Both the position numbers and the translations under genes were made by a program. The notes beneath the pieces were generated by a model that worked only from the letters and a program-made list of their open reading frames with translations, was not told the origin of the DNA and searched no databases. A DNA stretch of 64,000 bases from JAPPHA01 sp963662815 (GTDB lineage Bacteria; Pseudomonadota; Alphaproteobacteria; Rhodobacterales; Rhodobacteraceae), in NCBI GenBank assembly GCA_963662815.2, contig CAXXWA010000020.1, positions 372,001 to 436,000 on the forward strand, written 5' to 3'. Shown in pieces: positions 35,888 through 44,049 of this stretch; position 1 is the stretch's first letter, and the number at the start of each line of letters is the position of its first letter.

Positions 35888-36469
35888 TCATGTGCTTAAG
35901 GCGATGGATCTGCCGATTAAAACCGTATCGGGTGCCGTCGAAATTTCATGGAACCACATGTCGCCGAACGTGGATTGGACCGCAGTCGCGGATGCAATCG
36001 GCACCCTCCGACAATTGCTGCCGAATGCAACAGCGCCAACACTTTGGCGACGATATGACCGTCGGGATGGTTGCCTGCTTCTTGATCGAGATCCAGGAAA
36101 TTGCTCAACGCAGGAAAAAAAGTCCAGTGCGTCTTGCAAACTCTGGCAGATGATCCGCACGCCAATTACATCGTCAAGTCGGCGTGGCGTGAAGCTCGAA
36201 TTGACCCGATCGAGCTTCCGGCGAATTCTGTCCAATCGCTTCAGCCGGATGCTGACAATGGCGTTGGTCGCTTCCCCTCCCCATCCGTTGACGATGCCCA
36301 GGGTCGTTGAAAGGCAACGCATGCGGAAGGCTCGATAATCCTGCATGTCTTCGACGCAGAAACGGTTGTTCGGCGATTGACAGGATGCGGCACCAATCTT
36401 GCCTATTGCCGCGCCACTTGCGTCCGTCGGCGTGCAATCCAAACTTGCCGCAGGCGGGATCATCTCCAA
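35888..36469 (-). pseudogene. RelA/SpoT-domain protein remnant
   Basis: The middle of this frame reads AFRMRCLSTTLGIVNGW, TNAIVSIRLKRLDRIRRKLD, SFTPRRLDDVIGVRIICQSL and QDALDFF. This matches the start of the RelA/SpoT nucleotidyltransferase domain of small alarmone synthetase-like proteins (R-KR--RI--KL, then -LDDIIGVRI). The downstream part with the catalytic Glu and YxSIH-type motif cannot be recognised in any frame. It could be a remnant of a toxSAS-like or other accessory gene. Confidence 0.5.
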
Positions 36470-38097
36470 GGATTGGGCAACTGGACTTCATCTACCATTA
36501 CGGTCTTCCCATCTAGACCAATCGCAGTTTCTTGAACGGGATCCATGATACGTTGCCCCGCAAAATCTTTACGGAGCCGTTCGCGTTCGACATCGTCCTC
36601 CGCACCGCCACCCAGAAGAAACACGAGCATGCGGCAGCATATGTCCCTGTTCTTCTTGTGGCGCCGCATTTTTCCTTCGACGTCGCACAGCACGCCAAAC
36701 CATGGCCCCTTCCGGTCCGTAAGCTTCAACCGCCCCTCACTCTCGTTTTTGGCAAGCGTCTGCAGAACCTTCCTTGGCGAAAAACCTCGAGTCGCAAGCA
36801 CGCCAACTGCCTTTGCGAGCGCCATCTGAACGAACGGCCGGAAGAGGATGTTGTCATCGCCCGCTACCAGCCCGCGAATATGACCTGCTGGCTTGCCCTG
36901 GATGAACGCCCTGTGGGAGGGAATCTCTGCCAGTAAATCAAGGTACTCGGTCATGTCATTGACGCCTGCGTCGAGAACGGAGTCTTCGGGTCGGATGGAG
37001 ACGCCTTTTGCAATCAAGTTGTCCCAGGAAACGTACTTCTCGTGTTCATCCAAGGTCGCGTTTTCCTTTAGGTATGCTCGCACGACCTCCACCATGGCTT
37101 CTAAGGTCGTGTAGCGATCTGCGTTCTCGCTCAGTTGCGTTTTGGCGACTTCAACCTTGGGCCGTCCTTCGTCGCCGAGCAACGATCCGCTACACAGTAG
37201 CGGGTGATAGGCAACCAACCTCCGGGCAACGACGCGGAATCCGTTCGATTTGTTCAGCCGCGTCTGTTCTCCCTTGCTGAGGGGCTTGGCTTGCTCGTTG
37301 ACGTCGACAAACATCTGCCGAAGCCGCCGACGCCCTTCCTCTTCGCTTTCGTCCCTGCGTATCGCGGGGATTATCTCGATGCCGATTCGCTCACTCATGA
37401 GACGTTGAAGCCGCTCGTGCGCCTCGAATTTGTCCTCACCGGTTTGCTTTACGATGTCATCTCGCGACAGCCCGTTGATGGACTTCACCCTGCCGAACTT
37501 GTCGCGAGCGGGCAACTGCCCGTCTTGAATGAGCTCGCGCAAGCCGCGAATCGCCATGAGCCTGTGCTGCCCGTCCAGGGCGTAGAAGTTCGTGTTGGAA
37601 TCGTCGAGCTCCCAACACATGCCAGTTGTGTCCAGGTTCATGAGGGTCAGGCTGTCGGACATGGCGCGTCTATCCTCTCCCCATTTCTCGCTCTTCTTGT
37701 CATGGACCCAGCCCTGATAGGCTACCAAAAGAAGTGCAGGAAACTTGTGGTGCCGACGGCTCGCAAGATACGCTGCCATGTCACGCTGGCGAGTCCAGTT
37801 GGGTATGCGTTGCTGCCTCATTTCCAGATTGATGGAGGACGGCTTAGCAGCGCCAGAGTCTTCCTCGTCTTTCTTGAAGAGAGGAAGGTCGTTGGCAAAA
37901 CCGACCATTTCAGCCACCCAGCTGAGAGTGACCGACGTCAGGTACGATTGAACTTCGCCCATGTTGACCTGGAAGACCAAGTGGTGACGTGCCTTGTGCT
38001 GAAGGCTGTCGAGAAGGCGCGCAAGTACCAGCTTCTCCTTCCTGTAGTGCTTGTCCAGTTCTTGCATTCCAAAGAATTCATTTTCTATGACCGACAT
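36460..38097 (-). CDS. DGQHR-domain protein (DndB-like)
   Basis: A 545-residue protein with the diagnostic NFYALDGQHRLMAIRGL (DGQHR at about residues 175-179). It also has the flanking features of the DndB family: an upstream RQRDMAAYLASRRHHKFPAL and a downstream MFVDVNEQAKPLSKGEQTRL. DndB proteins regulate or modulate DNA phosphorothioation, and related DGQHR proteins occur in several DNA-modification islands. ATG at 38097 has GGGGAGAGG upstream. It overlaps the 3' end of the GIY-YIG gene by 13 bp, so the two are translationally coupled. No DndA, C, D or E gene is visible nearby. Confidence 0.85.
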   Translation of the reverse strand: MSVIENEFFGMQELDKHYRKEKLVLARLLDSLQHKARHHLVFQVNMGEVQSYLTSVTLSWVAEMVGFANDLPLFKKDEEDSGAAKPSSINLEMRQQRIPNWTRQRDMAAYLASRRHHKFPALLLVAYQGWVHDKKSEKWGEDRRAMSDSLTLMNLDTTGMCWELDDSNTNFYALDGQHRLMAIRGLRELIQDGQLPARDKFGRVKSINGLSRDDIVKQTGEDKFEAHERLQRLMSERIGIEIIPAIRRDESEEEGRRRLRQMFVDVNEQAKPLSKGEQTRLNKSNGFRVVARRLVAYHPLLCSGSLLGDEGRPKVEVAKTQLSENADRYTTLEAMVEVVRAYLKENATLDEHEKYVSWDNLIAKGVSIRPEDSVLDAGVNDMTEYLDLLAEIPSHRAFIQGKPAGHIRGLVAGDDNILFRPFVQMALAKAVGVLATRGFSPRKVLQTLAKNESEGRLKLTDRKGPWFGVLCDVEGKMRRHKKNRDICCRMLVFLLGGGAEDDVERERLRKDFAGQRIMDPVQETAIGLDGKTVMVDEVQLPNPWR

Positions 38098-38450
38098 TCG
38101 CCTCTCCCCGAAAGACACTTCAGCCCGACTGCGTTGAAGCGCGGCTGGATCACGCGGATCAGCTCGTCCCGAACCGTTCTGGTCTGGTCCTCTCTGGTCG
38201 GAACGCATCTGCAGTTCGAAGACTTATGGTTCCGCCGAAGATACACCCTGAGTTCGGCACTCTGATCTGTCTCGGATAGGCGGTCATCCAGCCGCCGTTT
38301 CAGGTTGCTGGTTTCGCCGACGTATACATGCTCGCATCGCAACTCAAGATCATGATGCATTTCCAGATGGCCAATGGCGTACAACCCATGCGATTCCGGA
38401 ACCGTCGAGATTGACGCAGAGAGCCGCTTTTTCCGTCGACGCATCAACAC
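38085..38450 (-). CDS. GIY-YIG nuclease-domain protein
   Basis: A 121-residue protein that is almost only a GIY-YIG domain: GLY (residues 22-24), YVG in HVYVGETSNLKRRL (43-45), the catalytic Arg in KRR, and the metal-binding Glu96 in RDELIRVIQPRFNAVG. All expected catalytic positions are present, so activity is plausible. It overlaps the downstream DGQHR gene by 13 bp. The true start may be further upstream; a neighbouring frame (PSSTLWDGIGKPSVD) between 38450 and 38520 reads like protein, so a frameshift near 38420-38450 is possible. Confidence 0.75.
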   Translation of the reverse strand: MLMRRRKKRLSASISTVPESHGLYAIGHLEMHHDLELRCEHVYVGETSNLKRRLDDRLSETDQSAELRVYLRRNHKSSNCRCVPTREDQTRTVRDELIRVIQPRFNAVGLKCLSGRGECRS

Positions 38451-38654
38451 TTGGTTTCCCGATTCCGTCCCAGAGCGTACTGCTCGGCAGTGTATTCGCG
38501 ACGGTCACCGCCTCCATGACGACACCACCCTCTGCAGGACGCATACGCAGAGCGTCAAGATCGTTGCAAATCATGTTTTTTGACTCTGGTCCCGAGGAAC
38601 CGGTGAACCTCGAACTGCGCGACAAGCATGGCTTCGCTCGAAATCCTCTCCCGG

Positions 38655-39560
38655 CTACGGCGAATTCCTGGCTGGTGCAAGGAATGTGTACCTTCGATGC
38701 CATGCAAGATGGTCCTTTCCGGGACGATCCTCCGAACTGCGCGGGTCAGTGATCTTCTGTCCGTGAAAGTCGGTCAACCACTCCATGCGAGACGTGCCCG
38801 ATAGCTGCTGGCTGCAGTTGATTGTGCGTCTGTCGTCCTGAATCGTTAACGCGCCCCTATCGAATGCGTTGTGATGAATCACGCAAAGTGAGAGACCGTT
38901 CGGCACCACGTCTGGACCGTTCGCGTATAGAGCCTGAATGTGCGCAGCCTCCAGACCAGTCAGTTCACCGCCGACGTGAAGGTCGTATCCGCAGACACAA
39001 CATCGATGTTCATAGGCAGTCAGAACAGCTCGTCGAAATCCCGCGGCCCGCTTCAGTCTCATGCGTGCAGTCATGATCCGTGTAGGGGCCAGTCCCACCG
39101 CCTCGAGAATCACCTGATGGCGATAGGGCGGGAAGTTTGCGTCGAGCAGCTGCGTGGCGAGGATCTCGATGTTTTGTGGGTCGGACGTCAGGACCTCCAT
39201 GACATCTTCAGTGAAGCGGCCAGGTGCGTCGTTGCCCTTGAGGTCTTGCCGGAATGCATCGTTGCTGTCAGTCATCCTGATCCGGTCTTCCAAATCGACC
39301 TTCCAGACTCCGTCATTCCTCAGCCTCCAAAAGGGCTGTTCCGGCCTGGGCCGAAGGTTTCCTGAAATGAACCTCTCTACGAGTTTCGGCAGCCGTTCGT
39401 CTACTTCGAGAAAGGAAAGCTCTTCCTGCCCCTGACTGAGCTTGCCAAGTGCCAGCAACACGACAAGCGGTTTGAAGCGAGCGCGTTTGCCGTTGTTGGT
39501 CCATACGCGAATCCTATCGAACCTGCGCAGCAACGAGTTCAGGTCTGCTACGGGTTTCAT
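38655..39560 (-). CDS. HNH endonuclease with N-terminal sulfur-binding-like domain (phosphorothioated-DNA-dependent, predicted)
   Basis: The N-terminal part reads RARFKPLVVLLALGKLSQGQ, PFWRLRNDGVWKVD and LLDANFPPYRHQVIL. This is the pattern of the sulfur-binding domain of phosphorothioate-dependent type IV restriction enzymes (ScoMcrA-like). The C-terminal HNH domain has zinc cysteines in RCCVCGYD, then LEAAHIQ, NGLSLCVIHHNAFDRG and the terminal HLAWHRRYTF. ATG at 39560 (MKPVADLNSLLRRFDRIR) is chosen because relatives start here; ATG 39629 would add 23 residues. About 301 residues, complete. It would cleave DNA carrying phosphorothioates if the domain assignment is right. Confidence 0.83.
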   Translation of the reverse strand: MKPVADLNSLLRRFDRIRVWTNNGKRARFKPLVVLLALGKLSQGQEELSFLEVDERLPKLVERFISGNLRPRPEQPFWRLRNDGVWKVDLEDRIRMTDSNDAFRQDLKGNDAPGRFTEDVMEVLTSDPQNIEILATQLLDANFPPYRHQVILEAVGLAPTRIMTARMRLKRAAGFRRAVLTAYEHRCCVCGYDLHVGGELTGLEAAHIQALYANGPDVVPNGLSLCVIHHNAFDRGALTIQDDRRTINCSQQLSGTSRMEWLTDFHGQKITDPRSSEDRPGKDHLAWHRRYTFLAPARNSP

Positions 39561-40142
39561 CCGACGAGTCAGTCCGCCAGGATTCGGCATTCTGTCAGCT
39601 GCCTTGACGCTGACCCGCATGGTTTTCAAACGGCCAGTCGACTGTCATGAATTTGGTCGGAGGGTGAAGCGGCATTCGTTCTTGCATTGTGGGAAGGGTC
39701 CTTGCGAGATCTGAGGGCCACCCTGTTTCGCTAAAGAAACTTCGTCAAGTCGTCACTGGCGAATCAGTCATTCGCGTTATCGGAACTGAATTGTCATGTC
39801 GTCACGCGTTTGAACTGAAACTGCTGCTCCCGAAAGCGAACCGGAGCAAGCTTTCGCACCTATGTTCAGGCAGCCATATTGATCCTCGGTTTCGGTTGCA
39901 TCCGTCAAGTGGAACGGAGGCGATGCAACGCCAGCATGAACTGCTCATCTTGGTTGCTTTTTCCGCACTCGTTGCAAGAAACGGAAGATCTTCCCCTGTC
40001 AACCAAGCACCTAGCATCGGCATCTCGCGGAATCCGCCGATTCGTCCAGCGCGACTGCCCAAGTTCCCGGCCCCGCTTCCGGTCCGCTACGCCGGTTACG
40101 GCAATTCACAACGAATCGGTGGTGACTTGCGAGCGTATGGTG
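39561..40142. other. gene-poor region between HNH gene and sterol desaturase
   Basis: About 580 bp. A short minus-strand stretch near 39985-39900 reads GRSSVSCNECGKSNQDEQF, vaguely like a zinc ribbon of a transposase, but it has only two cysteines and a stop soon after. Nothing else recognised. Confidence 0.4.
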
Positions 40143-41138
40143 TCAGGCCTGTTGGCGCTGCCGCCTGTCCCTGAGCCGTTCGTGCGCTTCCGTCGTTCCG
40201 TCGTGGAAGGTCCCGAACCACCTGTCCCACGGCATTTCGAGATTTCCGTAGTTCACCTCAAAATACCGATGGTGCATCTGGTGGTGAAACGTCCCAAGCG
40301 AGAGCTGCTTCCGGTCTTTCACAAGGAGATTCTCGAAGCCTGTATGCGACGTCGCTGCAGTCAACGCCTGATGCTGCATGTGAAAGAGAACATGCACCGG
40401 ACCCGTCGGCACGACGAAGTGAACAAGGATGGAACTGAAGAACATGACGTGCTCAACAGGGTGCATCGACAACCCGGACCAAGGACCGACATTGACGTTG
40501 CGATGATGAAGGGCGTGAGCCAGCCGATAGAGCGGACCCCAGTGCAGTGCCCGGTGGATCCAGTAGAAGTGCAGAGAGATCCAGACCGGCGTCAGCACGA
40601 AAAGGGCGATGAACCAAATCGGGTTGTCCGGCCACGTCAGCACCGGCGCCCAGCCGTTTCCCATAGCCCAGAAAATCAGCACCTCGTATGCGGTCCACGT
40701 TCCGACCCCGCTGGTCAGCGTCCAGAACATGTTGTCGCGCACCTGCCCGCCGAAAGTGAACTGACGCCCTCTGACCATCAGATCGCGCGGATCGAACTTG
40801 AGCCTGTCTCCCTGCAGTTTGGCCCTATAGAAGAACCAGTGCAGCCCGCCCGCGACAATGGTCATCAACGCCAGGTTCCGCAGAAAAAGGGCGCAAATCC
40901 AGTCCCATGAAAGCGACTTGGTCACTTCAAGGGAAGGCTGCAGCCAAAGCCAGCAGATCAGCGCCAGAACGGTCAGGATCGAATTCTCGGCAAACCGGAA
41001 CCATCGCGCGGCGACCCAACCTAGCATCCGCCCGGGATCCGGTGGCCAACTGAAAAACGGAGACACCTCAAGCGGAACCTCTGGCACATGGTGCCAGCCG
41101 GGAAGGCCTGGTTCCTTGCGTTGGGTTCCGCCCTGCAT
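40143..41138 (-). CDS. sterol desaturase / fatty acid hydroxylase family membrane protein
   Basis: A di-iron membrane hydroxylase. The three His boxes are visible: HFYWIHRALHW, then HALHHRNVN, then HHQMHHRYFEVNYGNLEMPW. There are four or five membrane segments, e.g. SILTVLALICWLWLQP and WFIALFVLTPVWISLHFYW. I use the ATG at 41138 (MQGGTQRKEPGLPGWHHVPE), which matches roseobacter homologues; the longer upstream frame runs into transposon debris and is not coding. 331 residues. The substrate is unknown. Confidence 0.88.
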   Translation of the reverse strand: MQGGTQRKEPGLPGWHHVPEVPLEVSPFFSWPPDPGRMLGWVAARWFRFAENSILTVLALICWLWLQPSLEVTKSLSWDWICALFLRNLALMTIVAGGLHWFFYRAKLQGDRLKFDPRDLMVRGRQFTFGGQVRDNMFWTLTSGVGTWTAYEVLIFWAMGNGWAPVLTWPDNPIWFIALFVLTPVWISLHFYWIHRALHWGPLYRLAHALHHRNVNVGPWSGLSMHPVEHVMFFSSILVHFVVPTGPVHVLFHMQHQALTAATSHTGFENLLVKDRKQLSLGTFHHQMHHRYFEVNYGNLEMPWDRWFGTFHDGTTEAHERLRDRRQRQQA

Positions 41139-41280
41139 TGGCCTTGCGCATCGTGGGGACCCTGGACGGTCCGCCGTACAGGTTATGAACATATCCTGTA
41201 GCAAACCGAGCGGCAAACTGAAACGGATCGACGGGTTCACAACAAGTTTTTTGGCGAATGGAAGTAGCGGCCTGCAATGA

Positions 41281-42290
41281 ATGGGCTTCGCTGGCACATA
41301 CTTTTGTCCTGCCAGTTGCAGGCCCCTGCTCGCCAGCCAGCTTCCAATCCATGGAGGCGACCATTTGTCGCCGGCGATCACGCACACGATCGGAGTCGCC
41401 GCTGCCGAGCCCGGTGTCGGAAAGAGCGGCGCGGTCATGCGGGAACGGGCCGGAATCAAGGTCATTCCCGGTCTGACAGAGCGCCATGCCGAGGCCTCCG
41501 GACGCGCGATCGCGAGCGATGAACGGGACGCAGGCGAGCCTGAACCAGGATACCGGTGCGCGAGTCGGAAACCGAAAGCCGCAACGGCAAGCAGACCGAC
41601 GGCGCGGCCAGGACCCACGAGGCAAGGCTCGCTGCCGGCCGGTTCGCGATGCCGGTTCCGTCACCTTCAACGCCGCCGTCGAATCGATCGCAACCCGCGA
41701 CGCGGACAGGGAACCGGCTCCCTTCGCCGAACGGATCCTGCGCAATGGAGCGGTGCCGCTTCTTCAGAATCGACCGCCGAGCTGTCCACGGCGACGGCTC
41801 TCCCTGGATATGGAACATCGCCGACGAGCATGTGCCTGACGCCGTTCAGATCGCAGACTTGTTCCGTGCGGGGCAACACGTGCCCGAATTTCGCAACGGC
41901 CCGCTTCGGGAAGGGGAGCGATCTCTCGGCGCAAAAAGGCAAGGCCCGACTTGACGAACTCGACCAGAGGCCGATTCGATTCCATCATCGCCATGCGGCG
42001 CAAGCACGCGAGCCGTTGCGACGAGGCGGCGCGAAACATCGAGTCATTCCGGGACGATCACGGCGCGCGCATGAACCGTCCCGGGTTCCGGAAACAAGTT
42101 CTGTGCGTGTCGACGGATGTTGTCGAGGCCGGTTGCAAGTCAATGATCGGCGGAAGGATGAAACGGGATCGGACGCGCTGGAACGTCATCGGCGCCAATT
42201 CCGTCATTGCGCTCGGTTTCGCGGTCGACGGCAACCGTTTCAACGATTGCCGGGAGCGGAGCGCCCGCCGAATTCAATCCGGAGTCACGA
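41281..42290 (+). pseudogene. decayed ISKra4-family transposase
   Basis: Pieces of one transposase appear in order across all three frames: LSPAITHTIGVAAAEPGVGK and ASGRAIASDERDAGEPEP, then RDAGSVTFNAAVESIATRDA and PEPAPFAERIL-type text, then GDGSPWIWNIADEHVPDAVQ, GSDLSAQKGKARLDEL, CDEAARNIESFRDD and finally RPGFRKQVLCVSTDVVEAGC. This is the ISKra4 pattern (DERDA, DG-PWIWN, VVEAGCK). At least four frameshifts; no intact frame. No terminal repeats were identified with confidence. Confidence 0.75.
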
Positions 42291-42514
42291 ATTGTCGTGC
42301 ACCCTCGTCAGCCTCGAGGGTTGAAAACGCCGCTCGGAATCGAGCACATATTCTTTGCCACGGGTCGCCACACGCTCGAAAGAAGTGCAAAAGGGGCGGC
42401 CCTTCTTGCTTTCCGACGCCGCCAAATCCCTGCAATGAACTCCATGTTGCGGCCTGCCCATAGTACAGACTACCCCTGAACGATCCGTTTCCGGGCGGCT
42501 ATCCAGCCGCCGCG

Positions 42515-42885
42515 ATGACCGAATCACTTTCCATTGCCGCCACGCTGAAGTCGGAGGCCGGACGGACGTTCCTGGCCGGCCTTCCGCCGCCTGACCGATT
42601 TCCGGGGCGGATGGCGGTGGCATGCACGGTTGCGTGGTCTCGGCCTCGCCGACGCCCGGGGACGGCCGCGGGTGTCAAGCTGCGTGGCGGCGCTCGAGGC
42701 CGAGGGCGCGACGCGCCTTCCTGCGGGCGGACGCGGCAGGGGCGTGCCGCGGGGTCCGCGGATGCAGCCCGGGCCTATCGCGGCGCCGGCCGGCCTGCCG
42801 CCCGCCGCGGGCGCGGTCCGCGGCTTCGAGGTCAGGCCCGTCAAGGGCAACGCGGAGCGGCAGCTTCTGGCATCGTGCAAGGGCT
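42515..42885 (+). pseudogene. DUF4338 (DruA-like) transposase-type N-terminal fragment
   Basis: The frame starts TLKSEAGRTFLAGLPPPDRF. After a shift near 42610 it reads LADARGRPRVSSCVAALEAE, then IAAPAGLPPAAGAVRGFEVR and PVKGNAERQLLASC. This matches the N-terminal region of DUF4338 proteins, found in mobile elements and, as DruA, in the Druantia defence system. Everything after about 125 residues is missing, where the sequence joins the decayed AbiEii gene on the opposite strand. One copy and no repeats, so it is treated as transposon debris. Confidence 0.6.
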
Positions 42886-43330
42886 GTTCGGCTTGCGGTG
42901 TCAAAGCCAAGTTCCAAAAGCACGCCATCCCGGATGCCTGACAGGCTGCCAGTGAGGCTGTCGTAGCGAAGACGAATGCCACCACTGCGACAATTCCGTT
43001 AATCATCGAATTCGGTGTCGAGCTCCACGATGGCGATGCCGTCAATTGCGACTTCACGGGTGAGCCAGCCATGTTCGGATTGACAGCGATATTTTGCCCG
43101 GCAGGCGGCTTGATGCGGATATCGATGTCCTCGGAAAAGCGGTCGATGACGCCAAGTCCCTTCGATAAGGACATTCCACCTTTCAATTCAAGCGAAAGCC
43201 CCATCTGCTGCAGGCCGTAGAGGCAATGCATAATCCAGTAGTCCTTTTCGACAAGGACAGAGTCGAAGGTGCGTTCTTCACAGACAACCCGGATCAGGTC
43301 CGGAAACTCTATGTTGGTGAAGAAATTCAT
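42886..43330 (-). pseudogene. AbiEii-family nucleotidyltransferase toxin, truncated and frameshifted
   Basis: ATG at 43330 reads MNFFTNIEFPDLIRVV, then SVLVEKDYWIMHCLYGLQ, LELKGGMSLSKGLGVIDRFS and EDIDIRIKPP. This contains the KGGxSLSK and DIDI nucleotidyltransferase motifs of AbiEii. After a frameshift near 43090 it continues LTREVAIDGIAIVELDTEFD, then a TAA at 42999, then NCRSGGIRLRYDSL and LLELGFDTAS in the same frame. The C-terminal two thirds are gone where the DUF4338 fragment begins. It was the toxin of a type IV toxin-antitoxin pair. Confidence 0.75.
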
Positions 43331-43939
43331 CGAGCATGAGCCCGTGTGCCTTCCGCCAGGAGTGGTTGGAAGAACTTCCTCGTTTTTGCTCTGCCATATT
43401 CACGGACGGCTCTGGCCAGCAGCTTCGCATCCGCATGCGAGGCACGTTTCTTCACGCCTTCGAGTAGGGATGGATTCGGCTCGGCGAGGCGGTCCATGTT
43501 GTCCACGAAATCAACGAGCAGAAACTCTTCGGAGTGTGTTTTCGGGAAGTGTGGCTTCATCCGAAAATCATACTCACGCTTGCCAAGCCGGACGTGTCCG
43601 TGGCGTTTGTGATTGTAGCCACGGTCTTGTTGTAGAGCTGGGTCGAACCTACCCCGAGTGCGTTGTAGGCATTGGGCGAAGTCTGGGGGAAGCGATGGTC
43701 TTTTAGAAATGCTCCGACCAGTTTCTCATCATCGGCAAGCGCTACGCCAAACCTTGTCTGCTAGGGATAATATAGAGTCCGCCCGCGAGCTTGGTGAGCG
43801 TTCCGTCTTTCGCAAGCTGCTTCGAATGCCGATCCACGGCATTTGACCACGGCAGGAGATCGGCACGCCGATAGACTTGCCCTGGGCGGAGATGCTTCTT
43901 CGGTTCGTTCAATGCGCTCACAATTCCACGATAGTCCAA
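43327..43939 (-). pseudogene. AbiEi-type antitoxin (DUF6088-like), frameshifted
   Basis: The N-terminal part reads LRPGQVYRRADLLPWSNAVD and LTKLAGGLYIIPSRQG. A shift near 43755 gives LADDEKLVGAFLKDHRF, TSPNAYNALGVGSTQLYNKT. A second shift near 43615 gives YNHKRHGHVRLGKREYDFRM, FPKTHSEEFLLVDFVDN and KTRKFFQPLLAE. All parts of an AbiEi antitoxin with winged-helix DNA-binding N-terminus are there, but in three frames. Its end overlaps the AbiEii start by 4 bp, as in intact pairs. Confidence 0.75.
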
Positions 43940-44049
43940 TTCGGTTCAGTTTGCATGATCTTTCATTGAGAATTCATGCAAACGAGCAATTGCATAGTGC
44001 CTCATGGAAGGAACTGCAAAGCTGAACAATTCTTCTGCCCTTGATCTCG

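Noticed and set aside
39900..39990. Zinc-ribbon-like peptide CNECGKSNQDEQF as a transposase remnant
   Set aside because: Only two cysteines and a stop shortly after; too short to assign.
42515..42885. Possible Druantia defence system from the DruA-like domain
   Set aside because: Only the N-terminal quarter is present, it is frameshifted, and there are no druB-E genes nearby.
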